From Deltaproteobacteria bacterium UBA4427 (GTDB lineage: Bacteria; Myxococcota_A; UBA9160; UBA4427), in assembly GCA_002390675.1 (NCBI GenBank), contig DGPZ01000118.1:154-19056 (forward strand): a DNA stretch of 18,903 nucleotides, written 5' to 3'. A program made the position numbers and the translations under genes. Every line of letters starts with the position of its first letter. The stretch's first letter is position 1. Below the pieces are notes generated by a model. It was not told where the DNA came from and did no database searches. It was given only the letters and a program-made list of their open reading frames with translations. Positions 7,587 to 14,500 of the stretch are shown here, piece by piece.

Positions 7587-8789
7587 CTTGCTTTTGTTTG
7601 CAGCAGCGTCACGCGGAAGGGCAAAGCCTCGTTCCGCAATCACGTTGCGCTGGATGTTGGCGGTTCCGCCGGCAATCGCAACGCCGAGGGAAGACATATA
7701 CTGCGAGATCCAAGCGGCGGTCGTCGCCTGACCACCGGCCATACCAAGGCCGACCTGAGCCGGAGCGGCCAGCCCCTCGTCGCCGAGAATCTCCATGGCG
7801 AGCTTCGAGACCATGTGGCCCATATTGGTTGAGCTGATCTTGTTCATCAGCCCAATCACGCCGGGGTTCTCGCCTTTCAGTCCCTTGCTCATCTGAATGA
7901 AGCCCGAGTACTGATGCGACCGGACGAAGCCTTCGAGTTCAACTAACCCGCGACGAATTGTCGGGTCCTCGATCGCCGGCTTGCCGTCGATCTTTCGTTC
8001 CCGTGCTAGGTCAACGAGAGAGTCGAGTAGCCGAAGCGTCTGAGACGCGGCGCCGATACTATTTCGCTCATGCTTGAGCGTTGTGCGCGAGACCAACCAG
8101 CCTTCGCCACGATTGCCAACGATCCAGTCCTTCGGCGTCTTCACGTCGCTCAGGAAGACTTCGTTGAACTCCGCGGAGCCCGTCATCTGCTTGAGCGGGC
8201 GAACGTCGATGCCCGGCTGTTTCATATCGACGAGCAGGTACGAGATACCTGCATGCTTCTTAGCGTCAGGCTCTGTGCGAACCAGGATAAACATGAAGTC
8301 CGCAGTGCTCGCACCGCTGGTCCAAATCTTCTGGCCGTTGATGACCCATTCGTCGCCAACGATTTCGCCCTTGGTCTTAAGGCTCGCCAAATCAGATCCC
8401 GAGCCGGGCTCGCTGTACCCCTGGCACCAGGTGATGTCGCCTTCGATCGTGGCCTGAACCCACTTGTCCTTCATCCACTCTTCGCCGCGCTCAAGCAGAG
8501 TCGGCACGAGCATCATCGTTCCGATCCCGCGAGGCTCCATCGGCGCGCGCGCCTGCGCGAACTCCTCGCTAATCACCGTGCCCTTCATGGAGTCCGGCTC
8601 TTGCTCCGAACCGCCATACTTCTTCGGGATGTGGCGGTTCAAATATCCAGCATCGATCGCTTCGCGACGAAAGGCACGAGCCTGTTCCTCCTTCGACTTG
8701 CCGTCGTCCTTGGGAGGCCAGTTCGCGTCAAGGAAGGCTTTCACTTCCCCGCGGAACGCTTCTACTTCTTCGCCGTAGCTGAGATCCAT
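7584..8789 (-). CDS. Acyl-CoA dehydrogenase, large catalytic subunit type
   Basis: A 401-residue FadE-type flavoenzyme that would introduce the alpha,beta double bond into an acyl-CoA. The flavin/substrate motif WCQGYSEPGSGSDLASL is at 121-137, then VINGQKIWTSGA. The expected base is E241 in LKHERNSIG, at the helix-G position used by isovaleryl-CoA dehydrogenase and FadE26-like enzymes. The MCAD-type glutamate position (E in YEGT) is replaced: the sequence reads IAGGTANIQRN (372-382). The R-x-x-F-G motif found in homotetrameric relatives is absent; the region reads DPTIRRGLVELEG. That motif is present in the adjacent gene. The start ATG has GGAG at 8797-8800, 7 bases upstream. The gene follows sucA by 128 bp and is first of a tightly coupled pair. 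Branched, bulky or sterol-side-chain substrates are the usual context for such pairs, but the substrate here is inference. Confidence 0.94.
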   Translation of the reverse strand: MDLSYGEEVEAFRGEVKAFLDANWPPKDDGKSKEEQARAFRREAIDAGYLNRHIPKKYGGSEQEPDSMKGTVISEEFAQARAPMEPRGIGTMMLVPTLLERGEEWMKDKWVQATIEGDITWCQGYSEPGSGSDLASLKTKGEIVGDEWVINGQKIWTSGASTADFMFILVRTEPDAKKHAGISYLLVDMKQPGIDVRPLKQMTGSAEFNEVFLSDVKTPKDWIVGNRGEGWLVSRTTLKHERNSIGAASQTLRLLDSLVDLARERKIDGKPAIEDPTIRRGLVELEGFVRSHQYSGFIQMSKGLKGENPGVIGLMNKISSTNMGHMVSKLAMEILGDEGLAAPAQVGLGMAGGQATTAAWISQYMSSLGVAIAGGTANIQRNVIAERGFALPRDAAANKSK

Positions 8790-8917
8790 GAGTCGACTCC
8801 ATCCCGCCCGGGGTGGCGACCAAGTAAATCGATCGAGGCGGGAATAGGAGTCTCGGCTTCGGTTGAGCCAACGTCAAGATGCACTGACCCCGCGTCCAGA
8901 TTCCTCGGGGACCCCGT
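8790..8917 (-). promoter_or_regulatory. 128-bp gap between sucA and the dehydrogenase pair; weak promoter candidate
   Basis: On the minus strand a good -35-like hexamer TTGACG (8877-8872) is followed after 17 bases by a poor -10 (GAGACT). An 8-bp palindrome TCGATCGA lies nearer the gene. No terminator with a T-run follows sucA, so read-through from sucA is possible. The gap is long enough for its own promoter and a regulator site, but I cannot prove either. Confidence 0.25.
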
Positions 8918-11900
8918 TCAGGCCTCGCCACCAAAGGCGTCATCCAAGAGCGCTCGCAATTGCGCGCGATGAATCCGCGGACTGCCGACCGCGGGGCTCG
9001 CGGCCTCGGGACGGCCAGCACAGATGAGACGAGACTTGTCTCCAATGATCGCTTCCAAGCGGTCACGCACGAAGGTCCAGGCGCCCATATTCTTCGGTTC
9101 TTCCTGGGCCCAGACCAGGGCCGTAGCCTTCGCATAACGCCCGAAGATTGCCGTGAGTTCGACCTCCGGCCAGGGGTAGAGCTGCTCTACGCGGACGATC
9201 GCAACTTCGTTTTCACGCCCTGGGAAGCGCACGGCGCGGTCTTCGATCAGGTCGTAGTAGACCTTGCCGGTGCACGCGATCACGCGTCGCACGTCTTCCG
9301 GGCGCGCCGATGCGATCGGGTCGTCGATGACCGTTTTAAAGGTTCCATTCGTAAAGTCTTCGACGCGCGCGTGCGCCTTGGGATGACGCAGCAAGCTCTT
9401 TGGCGTAAAAATGACGAGGGGCGCGCGGTAGCCACGACGCATCTGACGCCGAAGGACGTGGAAATACTGCGCCGGATTCGTGCAGTTCACGACCTGAATA
9501 CTGTCTTCGGCGCAGGTCTGAAGGAAGCGCTCCATACGAGCGCTCGAATGCTCGGGGCCCTGCCCTTCGTAGCCATGAGGCAAGAGCATGACCAAGCCAC
9601 TCATTCGGCCCCATTTTACGTGAGCCGAAGTAATGAACTGATCGATGATGACCTGTGCACCGTTTACAAAGTCGCCAAACTGGGCTTCCCAAAGCACAAG
9701 AGTGCTCGGGTCAGCGAGGCTATAGCCGTACTCAAAGCCCAAGACCGCCGCTTCAGAGAGCAGGCTGTCGTAGACCTCGAAACGTGCCTGGTTATCGCTG
9801 AGATGATCGAGGGGGGCATATTCCTCGCCGGAGTCCTGGTCGACTAATGTGGCATGGCGATGCGCGAAGGTGCCTCGCGAAGAATCTTGACCGGAGAGAC
9901 GGACGGGTGTGCCATCAAGCAGGAGCGAGCCGAAGGCAAGCGCTTCCCCCAGTCCCCAATCAATCCCGGAGTCTTCGGATACAGACTTAGCCCGAGCATC
10001 TAGAATCGCCTGCAACTTCTTGTGCACATGGAAGTACGAAGGAACAGTCGCCGTCCCTTCGGCAATCTGACCGAGACGCTCGATCGATACCGCGGTTGCC
10101 GCTTCCTCCACAGGTCGCATCCGAGAGAAACCGGTCCAGGGCCCACGCGGCTCGTAAGGTTCGTCGGGGCCGGGCGGTCGCGAATGGATCCTAGTCAGCG
10201 CTTCCTGCAGCGCTTCGTGTCGTTGGGTCTCAATCCGCTCCGCCTCTTCTCGAGAGACGCGACCACCCTCGACAAGCTTCTCAAGATAAAGGGATTCAAC
10301 GGATTTCTTCTCGCGAATCTTTCGGTAGAGCCTCGGCTGTGTGAACGCCGGCTCGTCGCCCTCGTTATGTCCGTGCCGGCGATAACAAACGAGATCAATT
10401 ACGACGTCGTCGCCGAAGCGCTGGCGATAAGCCATCGCCAACTTCGTCACATGGATGACCGCTTCCGGGTCATCACCGTTCACATGAAAAATAGGGACCT
10501 GGATCATCTTGGCGACGTCTGTGCAGTAGAGCGTCGAGCGAGCTTCCGCCGGCGTCGTCGTGTAGCCGATTTGGTTGTTGATGATCACGTGGATCGTGCC
10601 GCCCGTGCAGTACCCCACGAGCTGCGAGAGGTTGAGGGTCTCGGCAACGATTCCCTGGCCGGCGAAAGCTGCATCGCCGTGTAGGATCACCGGAACGATC
10701 GTCTCGCCGTCGGCGTCTCCGGCTCGAACCTGCTTTGCCTTAGTTCGACCTTCGACCACGGGGTCCACCGCTTCGAGATGCGAAGGATTCGAGGTCAGCG
10801 TGAGGTGAACGCGCTCGCCACTTTCGACGCGGCGATCGGTTGAGAAACCCTTGTGATACTTCACGTCTCCCGAACCAAAGGGAGCGTCAACATCCGGGGA
10901 GTCTTCAAACTCCGAGAAGATCGATTCGTAACTCTTGCCCAGGATATTCGCGAGCACGTTCAAGCGACCACGATGCGCCATTCCGAAAACGACTTCCTTA
11001 ATGCCAAAGGAAGGTGCGTTCTCCACGATGTGGTCGAGGAGCGGTATCAGCGATTCGCCGCCCTCTAGGGAGAAGCGCTTCTGCCCAAGAAACTTCGTAT
11101 GAAGAAAGTTTTCGAACAACTCCGCAGCAGCCAACTTCTCGAGGATGCGATGCCGTTCGCCGTCATCGAGGTTCGGATGATTCTGGCCTTCTTCCATCAA
11201 CTCGCGCAGCCAAGCCTTACGGCCCGGATCCTGCACGTGCGTGAACTCGACGCCGATCGGGCCGCAATAGGTGTTGCCAAGCCGCGTCAGAATCTGGCGC
11301 AGGGTCTGAACAGACCCGCCCGGTAGATCGCCGGCGATAAAGGGCTCGTCGAGGTTCTCGTTCCCAAATCCGTAGTGCGCGGGATCGAGCTCAGGGAAGT
11401 AGGTCGACTGGCCGCCGAGGGGATCACTCTGGGCGATGCGATGTCCACGCGCACGATAGGAATGAATCAGGCGAAGCACGCGTGCGTGTTTGTCAGCGAT
11501 ATGTAGGAGGGTCGTGTGCTCTGTGGGACCGAACCGAGACGCGGGTACCGACGTTCCATCGTCAAAGACACCGTTAGGCAGCTCGCTACGCCGATCGGAT
11601 CGATCCGTGAGGTCCGGGCTCGACACCATAGGTACGACCGGGCCGGGCATCGCCGAGGATGAAGCGGAGGCCTGCGTGGGCGTGGGCGTGGGCGCCGAAA
11701 CAGGCGCTTGACTTTTACTCGAGGGTGCGACCACTGCTGGCTGACCGGCGGGAATCGCTTCGCCGAGAACGTTGGCGCGGACGACTGAGGAATCGACGGG
11801 GCCGCCAAATTCAAGCGACCAGCTTTCGTCGACAGAGCACGGATCAACGCGGTACTGATCTTCGACTTCCTCGACCCAGCCGGCGTTGATTCCGAAATTC

Positions 11901-11998
11901 GCCAGGTAAGGCGAGTCCGGCGGCGTCGGTTCGTCGACGCGGTCGTCCTCTTCGTTTCCGTTCCCATGTCCATCAGGAGAAGAGTTGGACTGCTTCAT
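8918..11998 (-). CDS. sucA: 2-oxoglutarate dehydrogenase E1 component
   Basis: A 1026-residue thiamine-diphosphate enzyme that decarboxylates 2-oxoglutarate in the TCA cycle and passes the succinyl group to the lipoyl E2. The N-terminal E1o helix (YLANFGINAGWVEEVEDQY, 31-49, then DPCSVDESW) would dock E2. The catalytic part shows FGMAHRGRLNVLAN (338-351), SNPSHLEAVDP (403-413), the thiamine/Mg motif GDAAFAGQG (441-449) with NNQIG (474-478), and RRHGHNEGDEP. The C-terminal domain ends RAQLRALLDDAF. Length is a little above E. coli SucA (933). The excess is mostly a low-complexity linker rich in Pro, Ala, Ser and Thr at about 75-160, including PTPTPTQ. There is no E2-type catalytic domain, so this is not a mycobacterial Kgd fusion. 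The usual partner genes sucB and lpd are not adjacent. The start has AGGTGA 10 bases upstream. Confidence 0.96.
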   Translation of the reverse strand: MKQSNSSPDGHGNGNEEDDRVDEPTPPDSPYLANFGINAGWVEEVEDQYRVDPCSVDESWSLEFGGPVDSSVVRANVLGEAIPAGQPAVVAPSSKSQAPVSAPTPTPTQASASSSAMPGPVVPMVSSPDLTDRSDRRSELPNGVFDDGTSVPASRFGPTEHTTLLHIADKHARVLRLIHSYRARGHRIAQSDPLGGQSTYFPELDPAHYGFGNENLDEPFIAGDLPGGSVQTLRQILTRLGNTYCGPIGVEFTHVQDPGRKAWLRELMEEGQNHPNLDDGERHRILEKLAAAELFENFLHTKFLGQKRFSLEGGESLIPLLDHIVENAPSFGIKEVVFGMAHRGRLNVLANILGKSYESIFSEFEDSPDVDAPFGSGDVKYHKGFSTDRRVESGERVHLTLTSNPSHLEAVDPVVEGRTKAKQVRAGDADGETIVPVILHGDAAFAGQGIVAETLNLSQLVGYCTGGTIHVIINNQIGYTTTPAEARSTLYCTDVAKMIQVPIFHVNGDDPEAVIHVTKLAMAYRQRFGDDVVIDLVCYRRHGHNEGDEPAFTQPRLYRKIREKKSVESLYLEKLVEGGRVSREEAERIETQRHEALQEALTRIHSRPPGPDEPYEPRGPWTGFSRMRPVEEAATAVSIERLGQIAEGTATVPSYFHVHKKLQAILDARAKSVSEDSGIDWGLGEALAFGSLLLDGTPVRLSGQDSSRGTFAHRHATLVDQDSGEEYAPLDHLSDNQARFEVYDSLLSEAAVLGFEYGYSLADPSTLVLWEAQFGDFVNGAQVIIDQFITSAHVKWGRMSGLVMLLPHGYEGQGPEHSSARMERFLQTCAEDSIQVVNCTNPAQYFHVLRRQMRRGYRAPLVIFTPKSLLRHPKAHARVEDFTNGTFKTVIDDPIASARPEDVRRVIACTGKVYYDLIEDRAVRFPGRENEVAIVRVEQLYPWPEVELTAIFGRYAKATALVWAQEEPKNMGAWTFVRDRLEAIIGDKSRLICAGRPEAASPAVGSPRIHRAQLRALLDDAFGGEA
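11675..11692. repeat. 6-bp tandem repeat in the sucA linker
   Basis: Three perfect copies of CGTGGG lie head to tail inside sucA. On the coding strand they encode the alternating proline-threonine run (PTPTPTQ, near residues 103-109) of the disordered linker. The period of six keeps the frame, so copy number could vary without breaking the enzyme. Confidence 0.8.
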
Positions 11999-12009
11999 CT
12001 CGGAATCAT

Positions 12010-12022
12010 CACCTTTCAGGTG
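12010..12022 (-). promoter_or_regulatory. Small hairpin holding the sucA Shine-Dalgarno
   Basis: In the sucA mRNA the sequence reads CACCU-GAA-AGGUG, a perfect 5-bp stem with a 3-base loop. Its 3' arm is the ribosome-binding sequence itself, ten bases before the ATG. It could damp translation initiation, but a stem this small may be chance. Confidence 0.35.
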
Positions 12023-12127
12023 CGAGTTCTACCGTGTTCGGAAGGCATTCGGACGGATTCAGGGCGTGACCGCGGCCGGTTTTGGGAGCGTACATCTCAT
12101 CGGCAGGACCGGCTCTATTCCTAACGG

Positions 12128-12150
12128 CTTCGAGGAGTTCGAAGCGCTTC
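12128..12150. promoter_or_regulatory. Overlapping inverted repeats upstream of sucA
   Basis: CTTCGA (12128-12133) pairs with TCGAAG (12139-12144) around a 5-base loop. The second arm overlaps a perfect 10-bp palindrome GAAGCGCTTC (12141-12150). The site lies about 130-150 bases before the sucA start and is the only clear symmetry in this gap. It could be an operator or simply background. Confidence 0.3.
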
Positions 12151-12340
12151 CGCGCACGTATTTGTTACACGGGGGGCCCTACGCACCGCATCCCAACCGG
12201 AGCGCCTCTACGGAAATCGTCGATACTCCCCCCGTGACCAATACATCTCTAGGAAAGCCCCTTCCGCGCTCCTTCGACGAACGTGACATCGCCGCCGATC
12301 TGATCAGCTGCAGACGCGTACATAGTAGAGGATACGCGGA

Positions 12341-12688
12341 CTATTTCTTACCCGGTCCGGGCGCCAGAATCGCTGAAACCACCAGCCGCTCTTCACCATC
12401 GTTTCGAATTCCGTGCGGCACGCCCGAAGGCGCGATCAACATCACGCCAGGCTCCATAGCGACCTCGCGATCTTCAAGCAGGAACGTCCCCGTCCCCTCG
12501 AGCACCTGATAGACCTTATCCATGCCTTCGTGAGCGTGAAGCGCGTGGGCCTGCCCCGGTTCGAAGCAGTTCAGTCCAACTAAAATTCGGTCGGACTCGA
12601 AGAGCGTCGACTTCCCCATCTTCTCGTCTTTGAATACAGCAAAGGCCTCCGGTCGAAAGGCTTCGGGATGCGTGGGCTGATCGGGCAT
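12341..12688 (-). CDS. Small single-domain cupin protein
   Basis: A 115-residue single cupin barrel. Motif 1 spans G45 to G65 with H51-x-H53 and VLEG. Motif 2, GVMLIAPSGVPHGIRN (81-96), matches G-x5-P-x-G-x2-H-x3-N, with H92 as the third histidine ligand. At the usual metal-ligand glutamate of motif 1 the sequence has D57-K58 (MDKVYQVLEG), a variant seen in some small cupins, so metal binding may be altered. Function is unknown; small cupins include isomerases, dioxygenases and ligand sensors. The ATG has GGAG at 12698-12701, 9 bases upstream. It lies 90 bp after the alpha/beta hydrolase on the same strand and 342 bp before sucA, so it may share a transcript with the hydrolase. No signal peptide is visible. 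Confidence 0.88.
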   Translation of the reverse strand: MPDQPTHPEAFRPEAFAVFKDEKMGKSTLFESDRILVGLNCFEPGQAHALHAHEGMDKVYQVLEGTGTFLLEDREVAMEPGVMLIAPSGVPHGIRNDGEERLVVSAILAPGPGKK

Positions 12689-12778
12689 ATTAGGTCACTC
12701 CGTATGAGAGCCCTTGCGAAGCAGATCGCAAGCGGCAATGAATGGGTCTATCAGGGTTCAGAATGGCCAGATTTCCAG

Positions 12779-13720
12779 CTATTTCTCAAACATAGATTTA
12801 ACAAATTCGACCGCCGTCGCCGGCGATTCGAGTGGAAAGAGATGACCGAAATCGCCTCCGGTCACGCTCGCATTAGACATTCGTCCGGCCACTTCTTCAT
12901 AGTAGGCTCGAATGAAATTACCGCGCTCGGCATGTACGAAGAGCACCTGCGCCGTCGCCTCGCCCACTCCTTCCGCGACTGCGGCAAAGGCCCCGCCATC
13001 GAAGATCGCGGCCTCGACCTCCCGGTCGCATTTCAGCGTCGCTTCGCCGGCCTGATCCTCGGCCATGCCTTCCGCAATATAGAGTGCGAGTGCTTCCGGG
13101 GTGAAGTCCGCAAAGAGGCCGCGGGTGCGGCAATGCTCATAGGCCGCTTCGAGGCTCGGAAATACGTTTCGGCGTTTGCGGGTCGCTGCCGCTAGCCCAG
13201 GTCCATTTGATGACATCGCAATTTGTTCAGGAGTGAGCGGCGGGAGAAGCACTGGGTCGCAGAGCAATAGGCGCTCGATCTGAGGCCCCAGTCGCTCAGC
13301 AACTCGAAGCAGCAAAGCCCCGCCAAACGAATGACCGATCGCCAGCGCGACACGATCGCGCCCCGTCTGCTCAAGCACGCCCGCGATTGCTCGCTCAGAA
13401 TCCAGAGCGAGCGTCTCCCAGTCGTAGCCTTCGTTGGCGGGCCCGGGCTTCACGGGCGTCGAATCTCCGTGACCGCGCGCATCGAGCGCAACGACTCGAA
13501 AACGATCGCGCAGCATGACCGCAAGCGGAGCCAGAGTCGCCGCGCAAAATCCATTCGCGTGGTGCATCACGACGAGTTCGCCCTCGCCGCCCCAATCGAG
13601 TCCGGCGAGCTCGACACCCGACTCAGCGCCCGGCAAGCGGATCCGCTCCGCGCCTTCCAGCATTGCTCGACCGCTGGCGACCGCCTCATTCCAATCCATT
13701 TTTGCGCCCACGCCGACCAT
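12779..13720 (-). CDS. Alpha/beta hydrolase
   Basis: A 313-residue alpha/beta-hydrolase fold enzyme. Numbered from the ATG at 13720, it shows the oxyanion-hole segment HHANGF (53-58), ALDARGHGDS (78-87) after strand 4, the nucleophile elbow GHSFGG with S131, and a late histidine H293 in GDFGHLFPLE. The acid is less certain (D155 or E265). The family cleaves esters, amides, epoxides, thioesters and C-C bonds, and the substrate is not readable here. I chose ATG 13720 because AAGGAG at 13730-13735 sits 9 bases before it. A TTG nine bases further upstream directly abuts that site and cannot be served by it. No signal peptide or membrane helix is seen, so it should be cytoplasmic. It is divergent from the NUDIX gene (98-bp gap) and precedes the cupin gene. 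Confidence 0.9.
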   Translation of the reverse strand: MVGVGAKMDWNEAVASGRAMLEGAERIRLPGAESGVELAGLDWGGEGELVVMHHANGFCAATLAPLAVMLRDRFRVVALDARGHGDSTPVKPGPANEGYDWETLALDSERAIAGVLEQTGRDRVALAIGHSFGGALLLRVAERLGPQIERLLLCDPVLLPPLTPEQIAMSSNGPGLAAATRKRRNVFPSLEAAYEHCRTRGLFADFTPEALALYIAEGMAEDQAGEATLKCDREVEAAIFDGGAFAAVAEGVGEATAQVLFVHAERGNFIRAYYEEVAGRMSNASVTGGDFGHLFPLESPATAVEFVKSMFEK

Positions 13721-13729
13721 TTCCCTCAA

Positions 13730-13735
13730 CTCCTT
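13730..13735 (-). promoter_or_regulatory. Shine-Dalgarno that fixes the hydrolase start
   Basis: AAGGAG on the minus strand lies 9 bases from ATG 13720. The alternative TTG (13727-13729) begins immediately after it with no spacer, so the ATG is favoured. Confidence 0.8.
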
Positions 13736-13818
13736 GATTCGATCACAAAGAACGATGCGACTACGAGCCGCTGAATCGTCCCGCCCATCGCGACTGGAAA
13801 GGCCTATGCTCAGCCTCC

Positions 13819-14457
13819 GTGTCAGTCCTTCGCCACTCTTTTGAACCTGCCCTGCGCAACCGCGTCGAGCGTCATCTCGCCAACTTCGACCGCATTGGCT
13901 TAGCAGAGACTCATCCTGATCTTAGACCCGCAGGCGTCGCGCTGATCATCACCGGAGATGAAGAGGGCCGCGCCTGTTTCTATATCACCCGCCGGCCCGC
14001 CCACATGAAACGACACTCGCGCCAATGGGCTTTGCCCGGCGGTCGTGTCGATGAAGGCGAAACGGAAATCGAAGCCGCCCTTCGGGAGACCGACGAAGAG
14101 ATCGGTCTGAAGATCGATCCCGCAGATGTGCTCGGTCAGCTCGACGACTTCCCAACCCGTTCGGGGTTCAGAATGTCGCCGGTCGTGTGCTGGGCCGAAC
14201 CGGGCCAGACCGTACGCCCCAATCCGGACGAAGTCGAGCGGGTCCACCTCGTCCCCCTCGATGAACTCGAAAAGCCCGAGGTTCCCGTGCTGCGGGACAT
14301 CCCTGAGAGTGATCGGCCTGTGCTGTCGATTCCTATGCTCGGGACGCTGATTCATAGCCCTACGGCCGCCGTGCTCTACCAGATGCGCGAAGTGGCTCTG
14401 GCCGGCCGAGGGACGCGGGTCGCACACTACGAACAACCCGTCTTCGCCTGGAAGTAG
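13819..14457 (+). CDS. NUDIX hydrolase, CoA pyrophosphatase-like
   Basis: A 212-residue NUDIX protein. The Nudix box is complete at 75-97: G75, E81, R89-E90, E93-E94, G96, L97, with T91 in place of the usual aliphatic residue. Just before it, ITRRPAHMKRHSRQWALPGG resembles the extra motif of the CoA-diphosphatase subgroup (NUDT7/NUDT8/YeaB type). That subgroup splits CoA or acyl-CoA into phosphopantetheine and 3',5'-ADP. This would fit a neighbourhood full of CoA-ester enzymes, though the exact substrate is inference. The start is GTG at 13819. No Shine-Dalgarno precedes it, and a -10-like TATGCT (13805-13810) ends 8 bases before it, so a leaderless transcript is possible but the -35 is poor. 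It converges on the ligase gene with a 43-bp gap that shows no clear terminator. Confidence 0.88.
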   Translation: MSVLRHSFEPALRNRVERHLANFDRIGLAETHPDLRPAGVALIITGDEEGRACFYITRRPAHMKRHSRQWALPGGRVDEGETEIEAALRETDEEIGLKIDPADVLGQLDDFPTRSGFRMSPVVCWAEPGQTVRPNPDEVERVHLVPLDELEKPEVPVLRDIPESDRPVLSIPMLGTLIHSPTAAVLYQMREVALAGRGTRVAHYEQPVFAWK

Positions 14458-14500
14458 GCGAGCGGATAGCACCCGCGGCCCGGCGAACCAGCGGCTCTCG

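Larger units (their letters stand above)
11999..12340. other. 342-bp non-coding gap upstream of sucA
   Basis: This is the longest gap in the window. On the minus strand it is the 5' region of sucA. It holds a stem-loop at 12128-12144 (CTTCGA/TCGAAG, 5-base loop) overlapping the 10-bp palindrome GAAGCGCTTC at 12141-12150, and a short hairpin at the sucA ribosome-binding site (12010-12022). A plus-strand frame crosses it (about 11985-12509) but begins inside sucA, ends inside the cupin gene and resembles no protein I know. I saw no convincing promoter hexamers and no tRNA or riboswitch fold. Confidence 0.6.

Noticed and set aside
8070..8972. 300-aa plus-strand frame opposite the large acyl-CoA dehydrogenase
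   Set aside because: Fully antisense to a gene with clear catalytic motifs; composition is that of a shadow frame.
8960..9847. 295-aa open frame on the plus strand opposite sucA
   Set aside because: It lies wholly antisense to a strongly conserved enzyme, has no recognisable motif, and is expected from GC-rich codon structure.
10022..10684. 220-aa plus-strand frame opposite sucA
   Set aside because: Arginine-rich shadow of the TPP-enzyme coding strand; no family resemblance and no ribosome-binding site.
11675..11692. CGTGGG repeats as a CRISPR-like or regulatory array
   Set aside because: Three contiguous 6-bp units inside a coding region with no spacers; explained by the Pro-Thr linker they encode.
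11985..12509. 174-aa plus-strand frame spanning the gap before sucA
   Set aside because: It begins inside sucA and ends inside the cupin gene on the opposite strand. It shows no domain and would need to overlap two real genes.
13727..13729. TTG as start of the alpha/beta hydrolase
   Set aside because: It abuts the Shine-Dalgarno with no spacer, while ATG 13720 has the proper 9-base spacing.
14458..14500. Possible terminator between the NUDIX and ligase genes
   Set aside because: Only scattered 4-bp pairings in GC-rich sequence; no stable stem with a T-run.
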